In this document: positions 16,136-23,573 of the stretch, one piece after another
How positions within the stretch are numbered: the first letter of the stretch is position 1
Layout: each line of letters starts with the position of its first letter
Assembly: GCA_023384455.1 (NCBI GenBank)
Contig: JAHDWH010000018.1
Coordinates: forward strand, 1 to 45,497
Length of the DNA stretch: 45,497 bases
Direction: 5' to 3'
Source of the DNA: Caldilineaceae bacterium
GTDB lineage: Bacteria; Chloroflexota; Anaerolineae; Caldilineales; Caldilineaceae
Program-made: the position numbers and the translations under genes
The notes under the pieces: generated by a model
What the model was told of the DNA's origin: nothing
The model's database searches: none
Seen by the model: only the letters and a program-made list of their open reading frames with translations

Positions 16136-16897
16136 CTATACCGCCGTAAACCCGCCATCCACGGCCAACACCTGCCCGGTCACCATCCGCGCCGCGGGGG
16201 AGGCGAGATAGACGACCGCGCCGGCGATCTCCTCCGGCTCGGCGATGCGGCCCATCGGCACTTTTTCCAGATTTTTGGCAAAGGCCGGGTTTTTCAGGGC
16301 TGCTTCCAGCAGGGGCGTGCGGGTGAAGGTGGGAGCGACGGCGTTGACGGTGATTTTGTTCAGCGCCCACTCCGCGGCCAGGGAGCGGGTCATATTGCCC
16401 ACCGCGCCTTTGGCCGAAGCGTAGATGGCCCGCAACGGACCACCCACCACACCGGCCTGGCTGCTAATCGTAATGATACTGCCCTCGATTTTGCGCTCGA
16501 TCATTGAGCGGGCCACGGCTGTGGCGATAAAGAATGCCCCTTTGAAATTCACATCGGAGATGTAATCGAACTCCTCCTCCGTGTAGTCCAGGGCCGGTTT
16601 GGGCGAGTTGTAGCCCGCATTGCTCACCAGCACGTCGATGCGGCCAAACTCGTCCAGCACAGCCTGCACAAAACCGTTGATGCTGGCTACTTTGGAAACG
16701 TCCAAGGGAAGCGCAACCGCTTTTACCCCCAGTTTGCGGCAATCGGCGGCGGTCGCCTCGCACTCGGCCACTGTGCGGCTGCCCAGGGCCAGGTCCGCGC
16801 CGAACTGGGCACAGGCTTCGGCAATCGACTTGCCAATCCCCCGCCCCGCGCCGGTGACGATAACGACTTTGCCGGATAGATCGAATGATACGTTCAT
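16136..16897 (-). CDS. SDR family oxidoreductase (classical type)
   Basis: A 253-residue short-chain dehydrogenase. It shows TGAGRGIG (cofactor loop), NAGYNSP, a catalytic Ser in ITISSQAG, Tyr and Lys in YASAKGA, and a C-terminus of VTGQVLAVDGGFTAV. Members reduce or oxidise secondary alcohols with NAD(P). The substrate is unknown. ATG 16897 has CAGGAG 12 nt upstream. The frame upstream of it is repeat DNA. Two further SDR genes in the window (24627-25430 and 32497-33294) are only distantly similar, so this is not a recent duplicate. Confidence 0.93.
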   Translation of the reverse strand: MNVSFDLSGKVVIVTGAGRGIGKSIAEACAQFGADLALGSRTVAECEATAADCRKLGVKAVALPLDVSKVASINGFVQAVLDEFGRIDVLVSNAGYNSPKPALDYTEEEFDYISDVNFKGAFFIATAVARSMIERKIEGSIITISSQAGVVGGPLRAIYASAKGAVGNMTRSLAAEWALNKITVNAVAPTFTRTPLLEAALKNPAFAKNLEKVPMGRIAEPEEIAGAVVYLASPAARMVTGQVLAVDGGFTAV

Positions 16898-16935
16898 AGG
16901 GTAAAAATTCTCCTGTGTGGTTGTGATCTGTATAC

Positions 16936-16994
16936 AGGGACTGGGGACTGGGGAGCGGAGACTGGGGAGAATCTCGCCCAATCCCCAATCCCAG
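16936..16994. repeat. GGGGACTGGGGA palindrome, family B, copy 1
   Basis: Repeated GGGGACT units on the left pair with CCCAATCCCCAATCCC on the right. The element lies between the SDR start and the M24 peptidase stop. The same family occurs inside copA (38702-38768) and directly after copA (39646-39704). Confidence 0.75.
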
Positions 16995-16995
16995 C

Positions 16996-18126
16996 CTACG
17001 GCAAACTTTTATCGTGCCCGCTCAATACTTCCACCCCCGTCTCCGTGACCAGCATCCCGTCTTCCAGCCGCACGCTGGTCACGCCGGGGAAGTAGATGCC
17101 CGGCTCCAACATCAGAACCATCCCTGGCTGGATGATCTCCTCGTTGTAGGGGACGATGCGGGCGGCTTCGTGGCCGGTCAGCCCGATGCCGTGGCCCGTG
17201 TGGTGGGGATAGACTTTGTAGCCACCCTTCGCCATAAAGTCCCGCACCTTCTGGTCGATCTGCTTGGCCACCGCGCCGGGTTTGATGAGGGAAATGGCGT
17301 AGGCCAGGGCCTCCTCGACAAATTTGTGCAGCGTCACCTGCTGGGCTGTGGGTTCGCCGGCGTAATAGGTGGCGCAACTGTCGGTCCAATAGCCGTTGTG
17401 GATGACGCTCAGGTCCAGAATGAACGAATCGTCCGGGCGAATGGCGATGTCACCGGGCGGGCCGCCGATGTTGTTGGTGGGGCGGTGGCCGACGATACAA
17501 TCGTTGCCGAGAGTCATCCGCTTGCCCGCGGCCTGCTCCACCGCACTCTGCACGGCTGTCCAGACGTCGATCTCCCGGGCACCCGCCTGCACAGCCGCCC
17601 GCCCCGCGCTGTGACCGATGTCGGTCAACCGGAAGCCCTCGCGGATGGTGGCGATCTCCTCGGCAGTCTTGACGGCACGCAGGGGTTCCAGCCAGCCGTC
17701 GATGGGCACCAGGTCATAGCCGCCGGGGAGCAGGCGGCGTATGGCCCACCAGAGATTCAGCGAGAGGCTCTGGGTTTCAATGCCGATCACATCCGTGTCT
17801 TCCAGGCCAGCCTCGGCTACTTCGGCCAGCAGCCGGGCCAGCTTGCCTGCCCGGTTAATGGGCTGCTGGATGGTATAGCCCAGATAATCCCGGACTTTGC
17901 AGCCCTTCTGCGTGCCAAAAGCCGCAGCCTGGGCAGCAAAGCTATTCTCCACCAGCAGGGTAAAATCGCCCTGTTCATACCAGAGCAGGGTCGGATTTTC
18001 AGCGGACCCGCCGGGTACATCCAGCCCGGTCAGCCAGCGCACGCTGAGGGGGCTGGCAAAGAGTGCGTGTTCGATGCCGTCCTGGGCCAGGCGGCGTGCG
18101 GCGCGTGCCCGTTGTTCGCTGTGCAT
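16996..18126 (-). CDS. M24 family metallopeptidase (Xaa-Pro aminopeptidase-like)
   Basis: A 376-residue protein with an N-terminal creatinase/prolidase-like domain and a C-terminal pita-bread domain. The dinuclear metal ligands are readable: Asp in ILDLSVIHNG, Asp in YWTDSCATYY, His in HHTGHGIGLTGHEAARI, Glu in MLEPGIYFPG and Glu in VRLEDGMLV. It is probably a cytosolic aminopeptidase, though some relatives act as creatinases or sulfonylpropionate-type hydrolases. AGGAG precedes the ATG by 7 nt. It lies inside a run of metabolic genes, so a role in the pathway rather than in general peptide turnover is possible. Confidence 0.93.
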   Translation of the reverse strand: MHSEQRARAARRLAQDGIEHALFASPLSVRWLTGLDVPGGSAENPTLLWYEQGDFTLLVENSFAAQAAAFGTQKGCKVRDYLGYTIQQPINRAGKLARLLAEVAEAGLEDTDVIGIETQSLSLNLWWAIRRLLPGGYDLVPIDGWLEPLRAVKTAEEIATIREGFRLTDIGHSAGRAAVQAGAREIDVWTAVQSAVEQAAGKRMTLGNDCIVGHRPTNNIGGPPGDIAIRPDDSFILDLSVIHNGYWTDSCATYYAGEPTAQQVTLHKFVEEALAYAISLIKPGAVAKQIDQKVRDFMAKGGYKVYPHHTGHGIGLTGHEAARIVPYNEEIIQPGMVLMLEPGIYFPGVTSVRLEDGMLVTETGVEVLSGHDKSLP

Positions 18127-18145
18127 AGGCGTCTCCTGTGGGTAT

Positions 18146-18179
18146 AGAAGTTCGACTTTTCGGAAAAAGTCGAACTTCT
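18146..18179. repeat. Perfect AGAAGTTCGACTTTT palindrome, family E, copy 1
   Basis: Exact 15-bp arms around loop CGGA, just upstream of the M24 peptidase start and next to the stop of the isomerase-like gene. The same hairpin recurs at 22510-22543, and a variant at 40479-40514. Confidence 0.85.
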
Positions 18180-18185
18180 GGTTGA

Positions 18186-19028
18186 TCAGACCCGTTGAAC
18201 CCCAGCCTTTTCAAAAGCCGGGGCTATCACATCATACGCAATGGCCGCGGTCGCCAGGGGATCATACCCGGCCCGGCGCTGGACCATAAAACTGATCTCC
18301 ACAGAGACGACACCAGTGTAGCCGCCCCGCTGCATCGCCTGCAAATAGGCCACGTAATCGAACTCCCCTTCGCCGGGAATCAGATATTCGTAGTTTTCGG
18401 CCCGCCCCCGCTCATCTTTGACATGGGTGTGAGCGGTGTAGGGGAGCATCTTCGCCACCGATTCCTCAATGGGGATGCCCATTACGTTGAAGTGGCTGAT
18501 GTCGAAGTTGACCCGGATGGCCGGGGAGTCGATCTGTCGGATGACTTCGGCCATCAGATCCGGGGTTTCGATGGCCGCGCCGATATGGGGTTCCAGGGCG
18601 ACGACGACGCCCCGGCTGGTCGCATATTCGGCCAGCGCGCCGGCCCGGTCGATGACTTCGGCCATCCGTGCGGGCAGTTCGCCGGGGCTGCCGCCCACGC
18701 CGCTGATGACCACTGGCGGCTGGTCGCCCTGCGTCCACTCTACCGCCAGGTCGATTGTCTCTTTGATGGCGGCCAGATGGCCGGCGAAGATCGCCGGGTC
18801 CGGTTCCAGCAGGGCTGTGTAATAATTGACAGCGGAGAGGGTCAGGCCGTGCTGGCGGAGCAGGCCGGGGATGCGCCGCCGTTCCGCCCCATCCATCTTC
18901 ACCAGCGCAGTCGTGTAGCGGGGCAGAACGACAATCTCCACCGCGTCGTAGCCCAGCTCGGCCAGATGGGCGAGGGACACATCAATCGGCACATCGGGCA
19001 TTGCCCACAGTGAGTAGCCAAGTAACAT
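18186..19028 (-). CDS. Sugar phosphate isomerase/epimerase family TIM-barrel protein
   Basis: A 280-residue AP-endonuclease-2-fold protein, like xylose isomerase, hexulose-6-phosphate epimerase or inosose dehydratase. Metal-ligand-bearing strands are visible: VVVALEPHIG (Glu, His), VNFDISHFNVMG (Asp, His), TAHTHVKDERG (His, Asp) and VVSVEISF (Glu). It probably isomerises a sugar or keto-sugar. The start MLLGYSLWAMPDVPIDVSLAHLAELGYDAVEI is typical, and AAAGGTA precedes the ATG. It is followed downstream by the M24 peptidase, SDR and MocA genes, consistent with one catabolic operon. Confidence 0.9.
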   Translation of the reverse strand: MLLGYSLWAMPDVPIDVSLAHLAELGYDAVEIVVLPRYTTALVKMDGAERRRIPGLLRQHGLTLSAVNYYTALLEPDPAIFAGHLAAIKETIDLAVEWTQGDQPPVVISGVGGSPGELPARMAEVIDRAGALAEYATSRGVVVALEPHIGAAIETPDLMAEVIRQIDSPAIRVNFDISHFNVMGIPIEESVAKMLPYTAHTHVKDERGRAENYEYLIPGEGEFDYVAYLQAMQRGGYTGVVSVEISFMVQRRAGYDPLATAAIAYDVIAPAFEKAGVQRV

Positions 19029-19049
19029 AGGATACCTTTACATTGAAAA

Positions 19050-19156
19050 AAGGACACGGATGACACGAATTCTCAAGGATTTACACGGATAAAAACAGTG
19101 TTTTTTCGATTGAACTCATCCGTGAAAATCCATCCTATCCGTGCAAATCCGTGTTC
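19050..19156. repeat. ATCCGTGT-type inverted repeats between isomerase and E2 genes
   Basis: Clusters of ACACGGAT words on the left (GGACACGGATGACACG, ATTTACACGGAT) face ATCCGTG words on the right (ACTCATCCGTG, ATCCGTGCAAATCCGTG). Related words recur at 39777-39800, 41680-41758 and 43098-43140. Each stretch is intergenic. Confidence 0.6.
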
Positions 19157-19162
19157 TTTAGT

Positions 19163-20545
19163 TTATTCCAGCGCCCGCAGCGGCTCTTCGATCAGCCCGG
19201 CCAGTTCGTCCAGGAAGCGGGCGGCGCGTGCGCCGTCCACCACCCGGTGATCGCAGGAGAGGGTCAGCGTCAGCATCGGGCGCACCGCGGGCTGGCCGTC
19301 CACAGCCACCACCCGGTCGGCGATTTTGCCCACAGCCAGAATGGCGGCCTGGGGCGGGTTGACAATTGCGTTGAAGGCGTCCACGCCGAACATCCCCAGA
19401 TTGCTGATGGTGAATGTGCCGCCAGACAGATCGGCCAGGGCCAGCTTGCCCGTCTGCGCCCGTTCCACCAGCGCCGCCCGCTGGGAAGCGATCTCCCGCA
19501 GCCCCAACGATTCCGCGCTGGGCAGCACAGGCACCAGCAGCCCGTCTTCCACAGCCACGGCCAGCCCCAGATTGACCGTCGGGTTGGCGATAATCTGCCC
19601 TTTTATCCAACTGGCATTGACCCGCGGGTGGCGGGCCAGGGCAACCGCCGTCACCTTTACCAGCAGATCGCTGACGGTAATTTTGACGTCCGAACGGCTC
19701 TGGGCCTGGGTGCGCCACGTCTGCAACCCACCCGCGGCCACCTCCCGCACCAGATAGAAGTGAGGAACAGTCGTCCAGCTTTCGGTCAGCCGTTGGGCCA
19801 TCACCTGCCAGGCGCGGGAAACCCCCACCCCCGACCCCTCCCCCGCTGCGGGGGAAGGGGGAAGGGACGGGGCGAGACCCGGGGCTTCCGTTTCGATTGG
19901 GGCAGGGATGGAGGCTGGCTGCCAATTCTCCACATCCGTGGCCAGGACTGCGCCATCGGGTCCACTGCCGGCAATGGCGGAGAGTTCCACGCCTTTTTCA
20001 TCCGCCAGCCGCCGGGCTTTGGGGGAAGCGAGCACTTTACCCGAAGCCGCAGTAGATTTCTGGCTCTCCAAAAAGGCGGCCACATCTTCCTTTTGGATGC
20101 GCCCGCCTTTGGCGGGAATGGCGGACAGATCGACGCCGTGCTCCGCGGCCATACGCGCGGCGACCGGACTGACTACAGCACCCCCGCTTCCTGTCTTCTC
20201 TCCAACAGTTGTTGGGGCAGCAGGCGTATCCGCAGCTTTCACAAGCTGAAGATCGCCCGGCCCCCAAGTAAATCTGTCTGCCCGGCTGGGTGCGGGTAAG
20301 GACTCGCCGGCCGCCAAAATATAGGCGATCACCTGGCCTACGGGAACGTTGTCGCCGGCTTTGGCGAGCACGCCAGCCAGCACACCGCTGGCTGTGGCCT
20401 CGATTGTCTCGTCCACTTTGTCCGTGGCGACTTCCATCAGCGGCTCACCGGCCTTGACGGTCGCGCCTTCTTCAACGAACCAGCGCAGGAGTTCGCCAGT
20501 TTCCTGGGCCATCCCCAGGGCAGGCATTATGACTTCTTTGGGCAT
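19163..20545 (-). CDS. Dihydrolipoamide acyltransferase (E2) of a 2-oxo-acid/acetoin dehydrogenase complex
   Basis: A 460-residue E2. It has an N-terminal lipoyl domain with the lipoylated lysine Lys43 in VATDKVDE, then two peripheral-subunit-binding motifs (PVAARMAAEHGVDLSAIPAKG and SPKARRLADEKGVELSAIAGSG), a linker, and the catalytic core with active-site His in LSCDHRVVDG. E2 transfers the acyl group made by E1 to CoA. The E1 genes are at 22545-24534, separated by a 2-kb island. No E3 gene is present. A Pro/Gly segment in the last linker (PPSPAAGEGSGVGVS) is encoded by a GC-rich palindrome at 19819-19873. ATG 20545 has GAGGAAATTCCT before it; the longer frame is rejected. Confidence 0.94.
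   Translation of the reverse strand: MPKEVIMPALGMAQETGELLRWFVEEGATVKAGEPLMEVATDKVDETIEATASGVLAGVLAKAGDNVPVGQVIAYILAAGESLPAPSRADRFTWGPGDLQLVKAADTPAAPTTVGEKTGSGGAVVSPVAARMAAEHGVDLSAIPAKGGRIQKEDVAAFLESQKSTAASGKVLASPKARRLADEKGVELSAIAGSGPDGAVLATDVENWQPASIPAPIETEAPGLAPSLPPSPAAGEGSGVGVSRAWQVMAQRLTESWTTVPHFYLVREVAAGGLQTWRTQAQSRSDVKITVSDLLVKVTAVALARHPRVNASWIKGQIIANPTVNLGLAVAVEDGLLVPVLPSAESLGLREIASQRAALVERAQTGKLALADLSGGTFTISNLGMFGVDAFNAIVNPPQAAILAVGKIADRVVAVDGQPAVRPMLTLTLSCDHRVVDGARAARFLDELAGLIEEPLRALE
19819..19873 (-). repeat. GC-rich palindrome inside the E2 linker
   Basis: Plus-strand CCCCTCCCCCGC-TGC-GGGGGAAGGGG hairpin embedded in frame between the second subunit-binding domain and the catalytic core. 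It lacks the ends of element A, and I see no flanking duplication. Confidence 0.65.
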
Positions 20546-20555
20546 AGGAATTTCC

Positions 20556-21242
20556 TCAATCGAATTGCGATGGTTTAGGCGGGACAAGACCCGCATTGAT
20601 TTGGGAAAGCAGCCGTGAACCGTCCAGGCAGTACGCTTTGACGGCTGTCCATTCTGCTTCCACACGCATCTCCAGTGGCCGCGGGTCCTGTTCGGCGTCC
20701 TCGAAATAGCTCAACGCGTAGGCCAGATGGACGGCAAAATCAGGTCGGTCGTAAAACTTGCGCGGGATGAGATCGAACAGAAGGGCGAACGGCGCTTTTT
20801 GGCGCAGGCAGTAAAGATCGACAAAATCCCGGCGCGTACCCCGATCTTTCACCGCGGCCAGCTTCATCAATCCGATGTCAGTCGGATCGGCCAGATTAAT
20901 TCCCTGTGCGTCACGAATGGAAAAGAGAAGCGGATGGTGTTGAAAGATAAAGCTTACCTCTACCTCCTGTACAATAGCGTATAATTGGCCGTCGGATTCG
21001 TGGCGAATCGTCACATCTGCCAACGATTCCAATTGACGCTGCAAAATGGAACGTCCAGCCAAATCCAGCACCGGGTCAGATGTAAAAAAGTCCAGGTCGT
21101 AGGATATGCGGTGACCGATCTGAAGGGCCAAGCCCGTTCCACCGGCCAAATAAAAATGGGATGGCAAGGGCAAAGCCGTAAGAGCGTCAAAAACCTGCCG
21201 GGTGTTCTCCGCAAGGGTATCCCAAGCGAGTTCTGTATTCAT
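20556..21242 (-). CDS. AbiEii/AbiGii-like nucleotidyltransferase
   Basis: A 228-residue protein with the nucleotidyltransferase signature AGGTGLALQIGHRISYDLDFF: Gly34-Gly35-Thr, with Asp49 and Asp51 as metal ligands. LMKLAAVKDRGTRRDFVDLY is a second family signature. Relatives are the toxin halves of type IV-like AbiE systems, which stop growth by nucleotide or tRNA modification. Many solitary members are uncharacterised. ATG 21242 overlaps the stop of the upstream DUF6922 gene by ATGA, so the two form a coupled pair, presumably toxin plus partner. It lies immediately upstream of the E2 gene (10 bp), so it is probably cotranscribed with a metabolic gene. Confidence 0.88.
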   Translation of the reverse strand: MNTELAWDTLAENTRQVFDALTALPLPSHFYLAGGTGLALQIGHRISYDLDFFTSDPVLDLAGRSILQRQLESLADVTIRHESDGQLYAIVQEVEVSFIFQHHPLLFSIRDAQGINLADPTDIGLMKLAAVKDRGTRRDFVDLYCLRQKAPFALLFDLIPRKFYDRPDFAVHLAYALSYFEDAEQDPRPLEMRVEAEWTAVKAYCLDGSRLLSQINAGLVPPKPSQFD

Positions 21243-21556
21243 AGCGCTGCCTGCGTTCCTTGCTCCCAGGGCGGTTTGCGCACTTCCCGAACCCCCAGCA
21301 TCCAGCACCAGTAATGGAGCGCCCGTTTGTCCAGCCGCCGGTAGCCGTGACGCTGTACCCACGCCGCGATGCGTTCCTTTTCGTAACGGTCAAGCAGCCA
21401 GCGAATTTCCGCCCAGGAACCCCGATTCAGAATGCGTTCGACGATCACCGGAAAGAACTCCTCCGCGTCCATCCGCTCGAAATTATATTCCGGGAAGAGC
21501 CAGCGGGTCGAGGTGGGTATTTCGGCTGGGATGGGTTCGTCTGCTGTCGTGTCCAT
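21239..21556 (-). CDS. DUF6922-type small protein, partner of the nucleotidyltransferase
   Basis: A 105-residue protein. The core STRWLFPEYNFERMDAEEFFPVIVERILNRGSWAEIRWLLDRYEKERI resembles DUF6922, which is commonly encoded directly upstream of AbiEii-like nucleotidyltransferases. The remaining C-terminal part (RALHYWCWMLGV) fits as well. The role is probably that of an antitoxin or regulatory partner, by position only. The 4-bp overlap with the next gene supports coupled expression. It diverges from the plus-strand gene at 21641, with a candidate operator in the 84-bp gap. Confidence 0.75.
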   Translation of the reverse strand: MDTTADEPIPAEIPTSTRWLFPEYNFERMDAEEFFPVIVERILNRGSWAEIRWLLDRYEKERIAAWVQRHGYRRLDKRALHYWCWMLGVREVRKPPWEQGTQAAL

Positions 21557-21569
21557 TGTAGCGTTTTCT

Positions 21570-21584
21570 GTGGTATACTACCAC
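21570..21584. promoter_or_regulatory. Candidate operator between divergent genes
   Basis: GTGGTA-TAC-TACCAC covers a TATACT box (21574-21579) in the 84-bp gap between the DUF6922 gene and the RHH-like gene. The position would suit autoregulation of either unit. I found no well-spaced -35 box. Confidence 0.4.
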
Positions 21585-21640
21585 CCAACGAATTCTATGT
21601 CAGTTGAATCACCTGACCGCATGAACTTGTGAGGTGAAGA

Positions 21641-22066
21641 ATGAGTGAACAGACAATCGCCGTCGAAATCCCCCAAACTCTCTACCATCGCTTGCTGCAT
21701 CTGGCCGAAATCACCCAGCGACCGATTTCTACTCTGGTGGTGCAGGCAATCGACCAAAATGTCCCGCCGTTGCTGGAGAAAATGCCATCAGCCATGCAAA
21801 AAGAGTTGGCTGATCTGGAGTTGCTGCCCGATGATCGCCTTTGGGCGGTAGCCCGCAGTCGGGTTAGTGCAGATCAGCAGAGCCGCTATGCAGAACTGAT
21901 GGACAAGAATCGGACCGACGGGCTGAGTGGAAGCGAAAACGCGGAATTTGAAAGCCTCTACCACTCATTTGATGTCCATATGCTGCGCAAAGCCTTTGCT
22001 GCGGGCCTTCTGCGCTGGCGTGGCTATGCGCTCCCTTCCCCGGCCCACCTCACTGACCTGAACTGA
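21641..22066 (+). CDS. Hypothetical protein with ribbon-helix-helix-like N-terminus
   Basis: A 141-residue protein. Residues 5-35 (TIAVEIPQTLYHRLLHLAEITQRPISTLVVQAI) have the strand-helix-helix pattern of RHH proteins and of similar N-termini found before nuclease genes. The rest is helical with no known domain. GAGGTGA lies 5 nt before the ATG. The stop codon shares its last base with the ATG of the HNH endonuclease (TGATG), so the two are translationally coupled. The role is probably that of a DNA-binding or regulatory partner of the HNH protein, from context only. Confidence 0.7.
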   Translation: MSEQTIAVEIPQTLYHRLLHLAEITQRPISTLVVQAIDQNVPPLLEKMPSAMQKELADLELLPDDRLWAVARSRVSADQQSRYAELMDKNRTDGLSGSENAEFESLYHSFDVHMLRKAFAAGLLRWRGYALPSPAHLTDLN

Positions 22067-22491
22067 TGGCTGCGTATATCTCCGTCCGCTTGCGCCGACA
22101 GATCGAACAGGACGCCGGGCACAGGTGCGGTTACTGCCTCTCCTCGCTCCGCATTACCGGGACACCCCTGGACGCTGAACACATTGTCCCCGTTGCTCGT
22201 GGGGGCAAGACTGTGCGAGAGAACCTCTGGCTGGCCTGCCACCGCTACAACCGTTTCAAAAGTGACCGCACCCACGCGTCGGACCCACTGACCGGCGAAC
22301 CGACACCGCTTTTTAATCCCCGCACCCAAGTCTGGGACGAACACTTTCGCTGGAGTCGAGATGGAACAGAAATTCTTGGCTTGACAGCCATCGGACGGGC
22401 CACTGTCTTGGCGCTTCAGATGAACAACGAGTACGTCGTCGAATCTCGGCGCTTTTGGGTAATCGCTGGTTGGCATCCGCCGCTGGATTAG
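22066..22491 (+). CDS. HNH endonuclease
   Basis: A 141-residue single-domain nuclease. The zinc pair is Cys21-x-x-Cys24 (HRCGYC). His39 in DAEHIVPVARGG is the catalytic general-base region, with Asn53 (ENLWLAC) and Asn62 (HRYNRFK) completing the HNH core. The length is normal for stand-alone members of this type, whose DNA targets and biological purpose are unknown. Coupling to the RHH-like gene and its site beside a toxin-like pair suggest an accessory or defence-type island. It converges with the E1 beta gene across a family E hairpin. Confidence 0.88.
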   Translation: MAAYISVRLRRQIEQDAGHRCGYCLSSLRITGTPLDAEHIVPVARGGKTVRENLWLACHRYNRFKSDRTHASDPLTGEPTPLFNPRTQVWDEHFRWSRDGTEILGLTAIGRATVLALQMNNEYVVESRRFWVIAGWHPPLD

Positions 22492-22509
22492 CACCGCCCT
22501 CGATATTTC

Positions 22510-22543
22510 AGAAGTTCGACTTTTCAGAAAAAGTCGAACTTCT
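22510..22543. repeat. Perfect AGAAGTTCGACTTTT palindrome, family E, copy 2
   Basis: Exact 15-bp arms around loop CAGA, exactly between the convergent stop codons of the HNH gene and the E1 beta gene, where it could act as a bidirectional terminator. It differs from copy 1 only in the loop. Confidence 0.85.
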
Positions 22544-22544
22544 A

Positions 22545-23573
22545 TCAACTCCTCCCACACAACATCTTCGCCATCTCCACCACCTGCTCTGCCGTCGGGA
22601 CCGTCTGATCCTCCAACACCGGCGAGAAAGGAATGGGGACGTGCATCGCGCCCATGCGCTTGACCGGCGCGTCCAGCCAGTAGAAGGCTCCGTCGGCGAT
22701 GACCGAAGCCATCTCGCCGGTGACGCCGTACTGCTGATAGCCTTCGTCGATGACGATGGCACGGCTGGTCTTCTTGGCCGAGGCGATGAGCGCTTCTGTG
22801 TCCAGGGGTGCGGTGGTGCGCGGGTCTACCACTTCGGCGCTGATGCCCATCTCGGCCAGCTTCTCCGCGGCGGCCAGGGCCACATAGACCATCGAACTGG
22901 TCGCCACAAATGTAATGTCCTCGCCCGTGCGCTTCACTTCTGCCACGCCCAGGGGGATTACATAATCTTCTTCGGGGACCGGCCCTTTGATCGGGTAGGA
23001 GAGTTTGTCCTCGTAGATCACCACCGGATTTTCGTCACGGATGGCCGCTTTCATCAGCCCTTTGGCGTCGTAGGGCGTGGCGGGAATGGCGACTTTTAGT
23101 CCCGGCACGTGGCTGAGCCAGGCGTGGAGGGACTGGCTGTGCTGGGCCGCGGAGCGCCGGGTGGCCCCCATTGTGGTGCGCAGAACCATCGGCACTTTGA
23201 GCTTGCCGCCAGACATATAGTGGATTTTGGCGGCCTGGTTGACCATCTGGTCCATCACCAGCGTCGTGAAGTCACCGAACATAATGTCCACAATCGGGCG
23301 CATACCGGTCATGGCCGCGCCCACACCGATGCCGGTGATGCCCGCCTCGGAGATGGGCGAGTCGATGATGCGCTCCGGGCCGAACTCGTCGACCAGACCG
23401 AGCAGGACTTTGAAGGGTGTGCCGGCCTCGGCCACGTCCTCGCCGATGACGAAAATAAGCGGGTCCCGGCGCATCTCTTCGGCGATAGCCTCGTTGATGG
23501 CCTGACCGAAGGTGATTTGGCGCACGCCCGGCGCGGCGACCGAACGGCTGAGAATTGGGTTAGGCGAAGACAT
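22545..23573 (-). CDS. 2-oxo-acid/acetoin dehydrogenase E1 component, beta subunit
   Basis: A 342-residue transketolase-type subunit. Typical segments are QAINEAIAEEM, VIGEDVAEAGTPFKV, RIIDSPISEAGITGIGVGAAMTGMRP, FGDFTTLVMDQMVNQAAK, and PGLKVAIPATPYDAKGL. It forms the ThDP-binding heterotetramer with the alpha subunit. The 14-bp overlap with the alpha gene and GAGGTGA inside that gene show translational coupling. Similarity by eye is strongest to pyruvate/acetoin dehydrogenase beta subunits. Which 2-oxo acid is used is not certain. Its operon partner E2 lies 2 kb downstream behind an accessory island. Confidence 0.95.
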   Translation of the reverse strand: MSSPNPILSRSVAAPGVRQITFGQAINEAIAEEMRRDPLIFVIGEDVAEAGTPFKVLLGLVDEFGPERIIDSPISEAGITGIGVGAAMTGMRPIVDIMFGDFTTLVMDQMVNQAAKIHYMSGGKLKVPMVLRTTMGATRRSAAQHSQSLHAWLSHVPGLKVAIPATPYDAKGLMKAAIRDENPVVIYEDKLSYPIKGPVPEEDYVIPLGVAEVKRTGEDITFVATSSMVYVALAAAEKLAEMGISAEVVDPRTTAPLDTEALIASAKKTSRAIVIDEGYQQYGVTGEMASVIADGAFYWLDAPVKRMGAMHVPIPFSPVLEDQTVPTAEQVVEMAKMLCGRS

